Shown: positions 1 to 9,300 of the stretch, piece by piece
Position numbering within the stretch: the first letter of the stretch is position 1
Layout: every line of letters starts with the position of its first letter
Source of the DNA: G020348185 sp964525045
Lineage (GTDB): Bacteria > Nitrospirota > Nitrospiria > Nitrospirales > UBA8639
Assembly: GCA_964525045.1 (NCBI GenBank)
Contig: CAZGFD010000007.1
Span: forward strand, 1 to 64,000
Direction of reading: 5' to 3'
Length of the DNA stretch: 64,000 bases
Program-made: the position numbers and the translations under genes
The notes under the pieces: model-generated
What the model was told of the DNA's origin: nothing
The model's input: only the letters and a program-made list of their open reading frames with translations
Databases searched by the model: none

Positions 1-173
1 CCAGAACACTGGGTTGGAATACTATTCACATATGCCTCTTAAGATACAAGGGTGACGTGCTTGAGTAGTCACAATGTCTATCGGAATAAATCAAAGAGTA
101 TTACCAGGCTGCTTTAATTAAAAACCTAGGGTGGGCCTCGCCCATCATTCCCTTTTCTACCTAAAGTTTTTCC

Positions 174-1592
174 ATGTCTGACGTGCGCGTTCGTTTTGCT
201 CCAAGTCCAACCGGCTACCTCCACATCGGGGGAGTCAGAACGGCCTTATTCAATTGGCTGTTTGCCCGCCATGAAGGAGGAAAATTAATCCTCCGGATTG
301 AAGACACCGATCGCGATCGCTCAACCGACGAAGCGATCCAAGTGATTCTCGAGGGTCTCAAATGGACGGGTTTAGATTGGGATGAAGGGCCCTACCGCCA
401 AACCGAACGCCTGGATCTATATAAACAACATGCCATGAATCTTTTGGATCAGGGAAAGGCCTACTGGTGCATCTGCACAGCGGAGGAGTTAGAGGCCCGG
501 AGAAAAGAAGCCCAAGCCAAAGGCGAACCTCTCAAATATAATGGCACCTGTCGGCAGAAAGGAATTACCTCGCCGAATCAACCCGCCGCCTTACGATTCC
601 TAGCGCCACAGGAAGGGCAAACGGTGGTAGACGACCTAATTAAAGGACAAATCGTTTTCGACAATACAGTCCTCGACGACCTGATCATTCTGCGATCGAA
701 CGGCTATCCCACCTACAATCTGTCCGTGGTTATCGACGATGCCCTCATGAACATCACCCATGTCATTCGTGGAGATGATCATGTCAATAACACCCCGAGA
801 CAAGTGGCCATCTTTGAAGCCTTGGGTTATCCCGTCCCCAAGTTTGCCCACATGCCCATGATCTTAGGGTCAGACAAAGCCCGCTTATCCAAACGTCATG
901 GAGCGACGTCAGTCCTTGCCTACCAGGAAATGGGATATCTGCCGGAAGCCTTAGTGAATTATCTCCTGCGGCTCGGATGGTCACACGGAGATCAAGAAAT
1001 TTTTTCGTTACAGGAAATGATTGATCTGTTTGACTTAAAAACCGTGCAAAAGGCAGCGGCGGTTTTCAACCCCGAAAAACTCCTGTGGCTCAACGCCCAG
1101 TATATAAAAACATCTGAACCCAAACACGTAGCCGAATGCCTGATCCCCCATTTACAAAGCAAAGGGTACGACGAGACAGCCTTTTCAAGAATCCCCGGAG
1201 GCGTCGAAGCGTTGGTGCCCCCCTTACGCGAAAGATCACAAACGTTGGTGGAAATGGCCGACCGCGCGGTCCCGTATCTGGAGCAAGAAATCACGATAGA
1301 CGAGACCGCCGCGAAAAAATTTCTGACACCCGCCATCGCGTCCACCATCAGAAAGTTTTCGGAGCGCGTCGAGACGGCCGGAGAATTTACCAAAGAAGTA
1401 TTAGAAGAAATCTTTCACAAAATTCTCGAAGAAGATGATCTCAAAATGGGAAAACTCGCCCAACCCCTCCGCGTCGCCCTCACCGGCGGCACCGTCAGCC
1501 CCGGCATCTATGAGGTCATGGAACTACTCGGCAAAGACCGCACCCTAACCCGCCTCCAAGCCGGTATCCAAAAAGCCGAATCGGAATCTTAA
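174..1592 (+). CDS. gltX: Glutamyl-tRNA synthetase
   Basis: Class I aminoacyl-tRNA synthetase that charges tRNA with glutamate in the cytoplasm. The 472-residue length is typical. The HIGH-type signature appears near residues 9-20 (PSPTGYLHIGG) and the KMSKS-type loop near residue 240 (SDKARLSKRHGA). The ATG at 174 gives the family N-terminus (MSDVRVRFAPSPTG); no strong ribosome binding site is visible before it. A tRNA-Gln gene follows 159 bases downstream on the same strand. In bacteria without GlnRS a non-discriminating GluRS also loads tRNA-Gln for GatCAB amidation; whether this enzyme is discriminating cannot be read from sequence by eye. This is the only clear core gene in the window. 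Confidence 0.98.
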   Translation: MSDVRVRFAPSPTGYLHIGGVRTALFNWLFARHEGGKLILRIEDTDRDRSTDEAIQVILEGLKWTGLDWDEGPYRQTERLDLYKQHAMNLLDQGKAYWCICTAEELEARRKEAQAKGEPLKYNGTCRQKGITSPNQPAALRFLAPQEGQTVVDDLIKGQIVFDNTVLDDLIILRSNGYPTYNLSVVIDDALMNITHVIRGDDHVNNTPRQVAIFEALGYPVPKFAHMPMILGSDKARLSKRHGATSVLAYQEMGYLPEALVNYLLRLGWSHGDQEIFSLQEMIDLFDLKTVQKAAAVFNPEKLLWLNAQYIKTSEPKHVAECLIPHLQSKGYDETAFSRIPGGVEALVPPLRERSQTLVEMADRAVPYLEQEITIDETAAKKFLTPAIASTIRKFSERVETAGEFTKEVLEEIFHKILEEDDLKMGKLAQPLRVALTGGTVSPGIYEVMELLGKDRTLTRLQAGIQKAESES

Positions 1593-1604
1593 ATAAAAAA
1601 ACTT

Positions 1605-1645
1605 CCTCGCCCCTCAGGGGAGAGGATTGAGGTGAGGGGTGAAGC
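1605..1645. repeat. GC-rich inverted repeat downstream of gltX
   Basis: A CCCC-TCA-GGGG hairpin with flanking CTC/GAG complementarity, followed by a second GAGG..GAGGGG segment. It resembles the short intergenic repeats scattered in many genomes and could act as a terminator for gltX, but there is no clear U-tract after the hairpin. Confidence 0.4.
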
Positions 1646-1751
1646 ACAAAATCCGCAAAAGACCATCGACTAAAATCACATAGCTCAGTAAAATGCTCGC
1701 CTCTCCTAACCTTGACTCCCTAATAATACCTTTACTAAGCTAACCCCAGGT

Positions 1752-1825
1752 TGGGGGATCGTCTAGCGGTAGGACGCCAGATTCTGGATCTGGCTGCCCA
1801 GGTTCGATCCCTGGTCCCCCAGCCA
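1752..1825 (+). tRNA. tRNA-Gln (anticodon CTG)
   Basis: A complete cloverleaf is visible. The acceptor stem is TGGGGGA/TCCCCCA, the anticodon arm CCAGA-TTCTGGA-TCTGG has anticodon CTG, the T-loop is TTCGATC, the discriminator is G and CCA is encoded. Its last 45 bases (1781-1825) are repeated at 20238, 51304 and 54836. A tyrosine integrase gene ends 28 bases past the CCA and points toward it, so this gene is the attachment site of the integrated DNA. Confidence 0.97.
1781..1825 (+). repeat. tRNA-Gln attachment core, copy 1 (attL, within intact tRNA)
   Basis: Forty-five bases from the anticodon loop to CCA, which remain functional tRNA sequence here. This is the reference copy for the three downstream copies. 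Integrases that use tRNA genes commonly restore the 3' half on insertion, which explains why this copy is part of a whole tRNA while the others are halves. Confidence 0.85.
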
Positions 1826-1852
1826 ACCTTTTTCCTCAATCCTTTCAAGCAG

Positions 1853-2944
1853 TTATGCTTTCTCTCCCTCATCCGGTTTTCTAGTTACTGTGGAGTTACT
1901 CCCGGTTTTACTCCCGGTTCCAATCAGACTTCCGCGGTTGATCGCATCCAACAGGTATCCGGGCGACAAATGCGCATAGCGCATGGTGGTTTGGATATCC
2001 TGGTGACCGAGAATTTCCTTGACCGCATACAAGTCCACCCCACCCATGACCCGACGGCTTGCGGCCGTGTGACGTAAGGTATGCCAGCAGGCGTCTGTGA
2101 TCCCGACTTTCCGTAAGGCTGGGGTGAAAATTTTATTGACGAAGGTTTGTGCGTTCCTGGGGTGTAATGAATCCATGGGACTTGCAAAGACCCAGGGAGA
2201 TTCAAGAAAGGAGCCGAGCGACCGGAGAATGCCTTTGGCATTGTCACTCAAGGGCACATGACGCGTTTTCCCTCCTTTTGGCAACGGAATGGTCAGGGTC
2301 GAGGTCTCAAGGGAAACGGATGTCCATTTCAGACCAAATTGTTCGCCACGTCGTAATCCTGTCTCAATAGCAAACGCTACCACAGCCCAATCTTTGGGTT
2401 TCATGACGGCTTGCAAACGCTGCAATTCAAGATCTAAGAAGTATCGCGTCCTTCGCGCTTCAGGAAAGAACTTGAGTCCGCTCACCGGATTTCGATTGAG
2501 CTTTCCGTCTTTCACGGCGACCATCAATACACGCCTGAGAAACGCAAATTTTCGGTTGATGGTGGCCGGCTTTAAGCGTCCCCTCGCTTTTAATTTGGCC
2601 TGAATTCGACGGCAATCCTCGGTGGTAATCTGTGAAAGGAGTTTCTTTCCAAGGAGTAAGATCCAAAACCTTCCGTAGCGGCGTTCATTTCCAATGCCTC
2701 GGTTGGTCGATCCCTCCAAGTAGCGTTCAATCCAAGCTCGAAGTGTAATGTCCTTAAGGGTGTCAAACTTTTCCGGGAAGTATTTCCCTTCCCGAATTTC
2801 AGCCTTGAGCCTTCCATAGAGAGCTCGTGCTTGCGTCTTATTATCGGCTCGATACCATTTCTCCCGCCCATTTACATAGACACGGCACCACCACTTGCCC
2901 CCTTTAAGGACAATCCCACGATCCTTGCCATGTTTCCGTGCCAT
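1853..2944 (-). CDS. Tyrosine recombinase / site-specific integrase
   Basis: Phage-type integrase of 363 residues. Catalytic residues are readable: R198 (TGLRRGE), K226 (GGKTRHVPL), H288 and R291 (WHTLRHTAA), H314 (ILGHQD) and Y323 (MRYAH). The N-terminus has an arm-binding-like segment (residues 14-50) and a SAM-like core-binding region (about 65-160). The gene ends 28 bases from tRNA-Gln, typical of an element integrated there. Its C-terminal GTGSKTGSN tail is encoded by a tandem repeat of TTACTCCCGGTT that also occurs next to the distal tRNA copies. The upstream gene stops one base before this ATG, so the two are translationally coupled. Confidence 0.95.
   Translation of the reverse strand: MARKHGKDRGIVLKGGKWWCRVYVNGREKWYRADNKTQARALYGRLKAEIREGKYFPEKFDTLKDITLRAWIERYLEGSTNRGIGNERRYGRFWILLLGKKLLSQITTEDCRRIQAKLKARGRLKPATINRKFAFLRRVLMVAVKDGKLNRNPVSGLKFFPEARRTRYFLDLELQRLQAVMKPKDWAVVAFAIETGLRRGEQFGLKWTSVSLETSTLTIPLPKGGKTRHVPLSDNAKGILRSLGSFLESPWVFASPMDSLHPRNAQTFVNKIFTPALRKVGITDACWHTLRHTAASRRVMGGVDLYAVKEILGHQDIQTTMRYAHLSPGYLLDAINRGSLIGTGSKTGSNSTVTRKPDEGEKA
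1894..1919 (+). promoter_or_regulatory. Tandem TTACTCCCGGTT repeats inside the integrase 3' end (possible arm-type sites)
   Basis: Two adjacent copies of the motif TTACTCCCGGTT lie about 70 bases beyond the tRNA CCA. The same motif in the same orientation precedes each distal tRNA copy (near 20095, 51145 and 54700). This placement on both sides of the core is what integrase arm-binding sites would show. The alternative is that the distal copies are leftovers of other integrase C-termini. Confidence 0.4.
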
Positions 2945-3679
2945 TTAGGCATGCCTCCTTCGAGTCTTTGTTACTTTTCTTGAAACCGGTTCCCGGGATT
3001 GTCCCCTGGGTGGCCGTCCCCGCTTCCCCTTTCTGTGTTCCGGCGTGGCCAGATAATTTCTGGAAGCCACCCGGGTTTGACATCGCTTCGAACAATAATT
3101 TTGGTTCTTCCTTACCGCCCAAAAAACAAGCTGGCATTCCGGACAGCTGCGAAGCAGATGCCCGAATTCTTTTAACCCTCCTAACAGCGAGAGGCACATC
3201 GGGGCCTCGGGATCATGAGCTTGATACTGTAGATGCCAGGATGGATCTCCGGTTGCCTCCTGAGGGTAAAGGTGCACCGTTAGGGCCGGAGTATAGATCA
3301 ATATAGGTTCCCTTTTTAAAACTTTTCGGAAAATCTCTTTAACCGACTGAATAAGAGAACGAATAACATCTTTATTTAAGTGCTCTTTAATTGATTGAAG
3401 AGGGTCGCCCCTTTCCGAAAGGATTTTCTCATATCTAAAAGGATCATGCTTGGAAAAAACTCCTGGTCTTGAAAGAACAACACACGCGGCTTCATATTGA
3501 AGATTCAACCAATCACCTTCGGAAATCCTATCAACGTCTGTCCCTGAGAATTTAAGAAACCATTTCAGAATATCTTCAGGAGACTCTCCAATCCTTTCCT
3601 CTGCCTTGGCGAATTCCTCCACGGCAGTCATCCAGGAGTGTGCAACGGTTTTAGGTTTTTTTGATTGGGTAGACGGCAT
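2945..3679 (-). CDS. Hypothetical protein with CGNR-like zinc finger, integrase-linked
   Basis: A 244-residue protein of unknown function. Near residues 178-197 it has a CPEC-x(12)-YCSKRC zinc-binding motif followed by a basic tail (KGKRGRPPRG, then KVTKTRRRHA), suggesting nucleic-acid binding. The N-terminal 170 residues are mostly helical and unfamiliar. It is directly upstream of the integrase with no gap, so they are likely cotranscribed. It is divergent from the excisionase-like gene at 3805, and the shared AT-rich intergenic region could coordinate both. It could be an accessory or regulatory factor for excision; this is inference from position. Confidence 0.75.
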   Translation of the reverse strand: MPSTQSKKPKTVAHSWMTAVEEFAKAEERIGESPEDILKWFLKFSGTDVDRISEGDWLNLQYEAACVVLSRPGVFSKHDPFRYEKILSERGDPLQSIKEHLNKDVIRSLIQSVKEIFRKVLKREPILIYTPALTVHLYPQEATGDPSWHLQYQAHDPEAPMCLSLLGGLKEFGHLLRSCPECQLVFWAVRKNQNYCSKRCQTRVASRNYLATPEHRKGKRGRPPRGQSREPVSRKVTKTRRRHA

Positions 3680-3718
3680 AGGTTAGTGCTAGAGGGAGAA
3701 AAAAATTATTTATTGCAA

Positions 3719-3748
3719 TTGACAATTAACAATAAATAATAATATTAA
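3719..3748 (+). promoter_or_regulatory. Putative sigma-70 promoter for the excisionase-like gene
   Basis: An exact TTGACA at 3719-3724 is followed after 17-18 bases by ATATTA/TATTAA in a strongly AT-rich stretch between two divergent genes. The start of the downstream gene is about 55 bases beyond. The repeated ACAATTA/ACAATAA units could also serve as an operator. Confidence 0.45.
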
Positions 3749-3804
3749 TAATGAACCATATAGATGCTTATTGTCAAACATTTTTAAGGAAGGAGACGGA
3801 ACCA

Positions 3805-4014
3805 ATGCGATCTGAACGTAGGCTTCGAGTTCCAGAGTTTGCCGAATTGGTGGGATACAAGCCCTCTACCATTCGAAAAAAGATTCTTCGCCGGGAAATT
3901 GCCTATCACAAAATTGGGCGAATCATTGCGATCCCCGAAAGCGAGGCGGAAAAACTTCTGAGAGATTTTCGTCCCTCCATTCATAGTTGCCAGGCAAAAG
4001 AAGAAGCTGATTGA
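3805..4014 (+). CDS. Excisionase / MerR-like helix-turn-helix protein
   Basis: A small DNA-binding protein of 69 residues. The pattern RVPEFAELVGYKPSTIRKKI, then HKIGRIIAIPESEAEKLL, is the winged-helix excisionase (DUF/HTH_17) layout. The ATG at 3805 is chosen over an earlier in-frame ATG at 3751 because a good AAGGAGAC ribosome site lies just before it. Position beside the integrase module suggests a recombination directionality factor or repressor for element A; no specific function is proven. Confidence 0.8.
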   Translation: MRSERRLRVPEFAELVGYKPSTIRKKILRREIAYHKIGRIIAIPESEAEKLLRDFRPSIHSCQAKEEAD

Positions 4015-4099
4015 CTCCATGCTGAAACTGATAAGGAATATTCCTAGAAATGGTAGTGACCTTTAACGCATGAATCAATTCTAAGTCATTAGTCAACGT

Positions 4100-5242
4100 A
4101 TGAGAGGAAAATTCTTTCCCGTCGATTCAACGGTTCTCTCGCTATTGCTTGACCGATATAGGGGGGAAGGATGGGTGGAGCCTATTTTGGCCTATTTGGT
4201 ATTAGCCAAGCATCAACAACGTGGTCAACCCTATACCACTGCTGGGGCTCCAGCAATCGCAAAGGCGTTGGGATTAAGTAGGTATCGAGCTGAACGTATT
4301 TTAGACGAATTAACCCAAGTCAATTGGGGACGAGATCCTGATCAACAACTGTTAGGTGAGCCAATTGCGGTAAGGGAAGCCCTTGGATTAAGTATCCCCC
4401 CCATGATCGGGAACTATCGTGTAAAGGTTCTTCCACGAATGGGGGCAAAAATATTGTACCTGCCAAATCGACTGGTTGAAGAAAAGAATTCCCGTGAATC
4501 TCCATTGCAACAATTGAACAGTCTCCAGCCTCGGTCCCTCCGATATGATGCCCTTAGCGTCCTGTTAAAGTGTTATGCATATTATGACCTTCAAGGAAAA
4601 GGCGGAATGGACCCAACAGAGAGTGTTTTCGCTCCCTGGGTAAATAGTGGGGAGGTGTTAGAGGGATATTTGAAACTTGGATTTCAGGGATCTCGCAAAG
4701 AAATCCGAAGAGATTGGTTTTTTTTGTTGGTTTCCAAACCCGACAAAATTTGTGCTCATAAATCTTTTATCGACCTAACTGTTAAGGGAGATTTGGATCG
4801 ATTTTGGTCGGCCTTCCATTCTCTCACAGAAAATGGTTTTCTGTACGAAGTCGCCGTAGTTTTTGATGGAAACCCACTAACCACTCCGTCAGCGGAACCG
4901 CTGTACCCTCTCCGCGTTTTTGATCAACGATATCGGGACTTATCCTACGAAAAGGGAACTGGTGTCGGAGGACTCTACGCAGAAGCCTATAATTGCTTGG
5001 ACCGATCCGGACTAATGGATGAGAACTGTGGTGACTTCCGGTATCAAACATTTGCCAATTATTCACAAGGGGGGGAAGGGACTGGATTTTATGCGATCGC
5101 GGCTGATGTCAAAACCGCGATGGTGATGAGTGTGTTTCGCCTCCGGTTTTTAGCCATGGAACACGATTCTGGACTTGGCTTTAAAGCTGAAGAGGTTCGT
5201 GCCTCTTATTGGAAGGAACTTTTGGATGCATCATTTCGGTAA
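4100..5242 (+). CDS. Hypothetical winged-helix protein of the integrase module
   Basis: A 380-residue protein I do not recognise by name. Residues about 25-75 form a winged-helix-like segment (ILAYLVLAKHQQRGQPYTT, then AKALGLSRYRAERILDELT), resembling N-termini of replication initiators or element-borne regulators. The rest is mixed alpha/beta without an obvious catalytic motif. It lies 85 bases after the excisionase-like gene on the same strand and is probably in its operon. It may be a replication or copy-control protein of the integrative element. The 1.1 kb beyond it has no convincing gene. Confidence 0.75.
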   Translation: MRGKFFPVDSTVLSLLLDRYRGEGWVEPILAYLVLAKHQQRGQPYTTAGAPAIAKALGLSRYRAERILDELTQVNWGRDPDQQLLGEPIAVREALGLSIPPMIGNYRVKVLPRMGAKILYLPNRLVEEKNSRESPLQQLNSLQPRSLRYDALSVLLKCYAYYDLQGKGGMDPTESVFAPWVNSGEVLEGYLKLGFQGSRKEIRRDWFFLLVSKPDKICAHKSFIDLTVKGDLDRFWSAFHSLTENGFLYEVAVVFDGNPLTTPSAEPLYPLRVFDQRYRDLSYEKGTGVGGLYAEAYNCLDRSGLMDENCGDFRYQTFANYSQGGEGTGFYAIAADVKTAMVMSVFRLRFLAMEHDSGLGFKAEEVRASYWKELLDASFR

Positions 5243-5697
5243 ATGGTTCCCAGTGCAAACACAAAACTCTAGAAATAAAGTCAGCTAACAGCACTTCAAG
5301 TATTCAAGGGTTCAAGTTGTTCAAGCATTTCAAAAACGGCATGGAGCATTTAGTAATGCCTTCACAGCCGCCCAGAAAAGATAGAGGCAAACATGACAAC
5401 TCGAATGGCCCCCTTTCCCCTCGTGCCTGCGTTGCGTTCAATTCACCCCCTGAAGGAGGCATAGTCCCTTCAATACCCTCGGTAGGTTACCCTAAGGCGG
5501 TTTAGCAAACCGACATCCACAGCAATCCAGCAACCTGCAGCACACACAACCTCATAAAAAATCAATGGTTAGCAAATGGGCAAAGAGCCACGTGTTGCCC
5601 GTGTTGTCTCAGAATGCCTCCAAAGTGCCTCCCCAAATAGTGTTTCTACGTATGTAAGATTGGGGCACGAGAGCCGTTAAGAAAATAGAAGAAAAAT
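5243..5697. other. Non-coding stretch with TGCCTCC direct repeats
   Basis: No credible gene. At about 5612-5635 two TGCCTCC units lie 60-90 bases from the CCA end of the tRNA-Gly remnant at 5698. This is the same geometry as the TTACTCCCGGTT units beside tRNA-Gln, so they may be arm sites or an integrase 3'-end residue from another element. Confidence 0.4.
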
Positions 5698-5742
5698 TGG
5701 AGCGGGAAAGGGGTTTTGAACCCCCTTCCCTCGCCCTGGCAA
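5698..5742 (-). repeat. tRNA-Gly(GCC) 3'-half remnant (attachment-site scar)
   Basis: Read on the minus strand this is an exact tRNA 3' half of 45 bases: anticodon loop TTGCCAG, stem GGCGA, variable GGGAA, T-arm GGGGG-TTCAAAA-CCCCT, acceptor TTCCCGC, discriminator T, CCA. The anticodon GCC and U73 mark tRNA-Gly. The 5' half is absent, so it is not a working tRNA. It has the same extent (anticodon loop to CCA) as the tRNA-Gln copies, hence a likely att scar from a different integrative element in opposite orientation. Confidence 0.75.
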
Positions 5743-5964
5743 TACGAGGAGAAGTGAGGAAAGTCAACAGGTTCCTTAAAGGTACCGCCCATTTTCCCCC
5801 ATTTAGAGTTAATAAGTTACATTGCCGGTGTCTGATACCGGATACTTTTGTGGTTCCAGATGTTGGGGTGGGTACGAAAAAGTTCTTGCGTTCTTTGCTG
5901 GATTTGGTAGGCTTAGGCGGCAAGCCAACAATGGCATCTTGATTTACCTCAGACCATAAACGAC

Positions 5965-6100
5965 GAACAACTCAGCAGACCCGACATGTGAATCCACCGA
6001 TAAAAAGTTTGCTCACAGCTCCCGTACTTGCGGAAGAGGGCCTGCCAATCCACACTGCGTTAGACCTCACTTCGTATCGCAACAATCAGTTCTAATTTGC
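5965..6100 (-). pseudogene. IS3-family orfA remnant
   Basis: The minus-strand translation contains ALFRKYGSCEQTFYRWI after a stop, matching the helix-turn-helix part of IS3 (IS407-type) OrfA. It is similar to a second scar near 20310-20480. No complete orfA or orfB is present. The rest of 5743-6372 holds no recognisable gene. Confidence 0.55.
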
Positions 6101-6372
6101 ATAAATTCCCGTCAACTCTTGGGTTCCCTTCTGGCGAGTACACCTACCCGAATTCTTGACCCAATTGATGAAACATGGTCGTAGTTCTACTTCCAGATCC
6201 CGCCATTGTCTTATATTGTCCCGGATATGCAAAATTGACATCCAGGGGGCTCTTGGGTACTTTTCCAGTTGACCAGAAATTTCTTTTAAATTTTCCTATC
6301 TCCAAATGAATCATTGAAACTAATGATCTCGGGCTTATCGCGGGCGGTTGCATATAGAGCATGGAGGGTTCT

Positions 6373-9300
6373 ATGAGCAAGCTTAATATTCCTAATGGTT
6401 CAATCAAGCCTGTATTATTTATAGCGGTTATTATTGGGGTTGGTGTTCTCTGCTCAACAGATACTAGTTTTCCAGCAACAGAAAAAGAAGCTAAACATGC
6501 GTTTGACTTTGATGGGAGGGGCTCTCAAGAATTTCCTGGAGACCCAGACCCCTCTCAAACATCTACAGAGTTTATGGGGCCCGACCTATATACTGGAACC
6601 TACCGATTCAACATCCCAATTAAACTCCCCCCCCTACGTAGGGGATTGAACATTCCACTCCTCATTCAGTACTCAAGCGCAGATGGCAATGGCATTCTTG
6701 GAATTGGCTGGGATCTCAGGGTTGGGGCCATCGAACGCGAAACAAAATTTGGATTGAATTATGAAGGTAGCGACTTTATTTACTCGGGACCTGAAAGAAG
6801 GGTTGCCCTTTTTGGCATCAATGCAGGCCCTTTATCGTCGCCACCCACTGAATTTAGGGAAAAATTCGAATCTCGGTTTTTGCGGTATTCACGAATTCAA
6901 GGAACTGGAGCAGAAAATAGATTGGAAGACTATTGGCTGGTAAACGACAAGAAAGGTGTGAAGTATTTTTTCGGAGTGAAAGATTATTCTAAAACATACG
7001 ATCCGGAAAATCCATTCTACATTGCCAAGTGGCATCTCGACAAAATTCAAGATCCAAATGGAAATGTTACAGAGTTTGTTTATTCTAACGACCAAGGGAA
7101 AACTTATCTAACTTGCATGCTAGTAAATGGGGAAAACCTTACCAATCAGTTTTTTGGAAGGGTCGAATTTATATATGAAATAAGACCGGACATAGAAGTG
7201 TCATTTAGATATGGATATAAAGAAATCCAGAGGAAACGCCTTAAAGAGATAGAAATTTTCGCAAACGGGAATTGTGGAGATGTTGATGGTATTAGAGTTG
7301 GTAAATATGATTTCAGATATCAATTAAGCGGTGAAACAGATAACTCATTATTGGAGAAAATATCTTACATAGGGAGTGATGGTTCAAGTACGCTTAACCC
7401 AATCCAGTTTAGTTACACGTCTGCCCCAGGCGATTCAATTTCACGGTGGAAATCGGAACCCTGGAACTTGAACCACGGCTACATATTGCAGCCTCTGGGG
7501 AAAAAGTGTTTACCGGCGGATGTCAACGGTGATGGGTTATTGGATTTGGCCTGCAAGAATTTTCAATCCTCATGGACGGTTTATATACCAAGATTCTTGT
7601 TCCCTAGGTTGGATTTCCAATTTGGTTGGAATGGTCCAGGCTTTGGGCAAGATGATCTTGTTGAAAAAGGGGAATGCAAAACATTAGATGTCAATGGGGA
7701 TGGTTCAACAGATATTGCTTGTGTTAAGGACCCTGGGAACTTCCTAGAAACAGGAATATCCACAAAGAAAGGATGGATAGAGTCTGGATGGTTTGGGGAC
7801 TGGGATTACTTGAAGGGAACCTTACAGGGAGATTTCAATGGCGACGGAAAAATTGGTTGGGTTAGGCATGTGGGGAACGGAAGTTGGTTGGTAACACAAC
7901 CAACAGAAAGTGGATGGAAAGGTTTTGAGTATAAGGGGGATGGCCCTTCCCTGGATGGACTCTATGAGAGCGACTATTGCATCCCCGGAGATTTTGACGG
8001 AAATAATGCAACTGACATGGCTTGCGTAGTGCCCAATACCGGCAACTGGGTTCTTGCATTCTTTAAAGAAGACACTATTGAAACGAAGACTGTGAGGGGA
8101 CCATCCGTGGCTGTTCCCGTTTCCAACCGATGCCTACCCGGTGACTTCAATGGAGATTCAAAAACAGACATTGTTTGTCAACAAGGTGACTCACCCATTT
8201 GGAATATGGCCTTAAGCACTGGCGACTCATTTTTGAACGAAATGTGGGGGGATGGCCCTGTAGTTTCCTTACCAATTATTGATCATTGTGTTAGTGGGGA
8301 TCTAGATGGAGATAAAAAGCATGATTTGGCCTGTAAAAAAGACTTTGAAAATTGGCATTTGGCGTTTAGCAGAAGTACTAAATGGAAAAGCGCGATTTGG
8401 GAAGGGCCAAGCTTCAATGGAAACTTAAATGACTGGTGTTTCAGCGGGGAACTGACCGGAGACAATAGATTAGATCTAATCTGCAGTGAAAACCAAAGAG
8501 ATTGGTTTTATTTAACGCCAGAATTAAGTCATTTTCACTTCCCGGATTTATTGAGATCGGTTACCAATCCAACGGGAGGAAAAACATACTTGGATTTTAA
8601 ATCGACAGTGCAGTGGCAGGGAATGAGAGTAACAATTCCTGAAATACAGTTTGAAGTAGATTATTTAAGGCATACTCAGTTACCTCTACCTATTCCCGTT
8701 TTAGAATCCATTCAGACGGATGACGGTAATGGCGTAGTTTCAACCAATAAATATGATTATTATGGCGGCTATTATCACGTTCCCGAAAGAGATTTCAGGG
8801 GTTTCAATAGGGTAGAAATTAAGAATGCAAAAAAGGTTGAAGAGATTTGGTTCCATCAAGGGAACGACTTCCAGGCAATGAAGAATAATCCAAATGTAGA
8901 AGAAGGATTCATGAAAGGACGACCCTACCGAAGAACTGTTTCGGATTTAGAAGGGCATTTACTTAGAGATGAATTAATAACCTACAAAAAAGATGATTCC
9001 CCTCCTTATTTTAATCCACCCTCTAAGATTCAAAAGAAATTATGTAATGGGAGAGATTGTACCAATGAGGTTAAGAGTGAATATTCCTACGATGTGTACG
9101 GCAATCTAATCTTGATTCGGTCTTACGGTGATACCAAAAGCCCTGACGATGATTTGACCTTCGCTTATTCTTATTTACATGAGGAAGCAAACTGGATGGT
9201 CGGTCTTCTCCAATCGGAAAGCGTTTACCTAGGTTTGGAGACAGAAAATTTAGTGTGGTCGAGGGAATATAAATATGATGATCAATACTCGGATCCCTTG

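Noticed and set aside
1751..2077. Plus-strand reading frame through tRNA-Gln
   Set aside because: It is the translated tRNA plus the antisense of the integrase 3' end; similar frames occur at each tRNA-Gln half.
5697..5942. Small frame starting MERERGFEPPSLALAIRG
   Set aside because: The RGFEPP string is the translated complement of a tRNA-Gly 3' half, a known source of spurious proteins.
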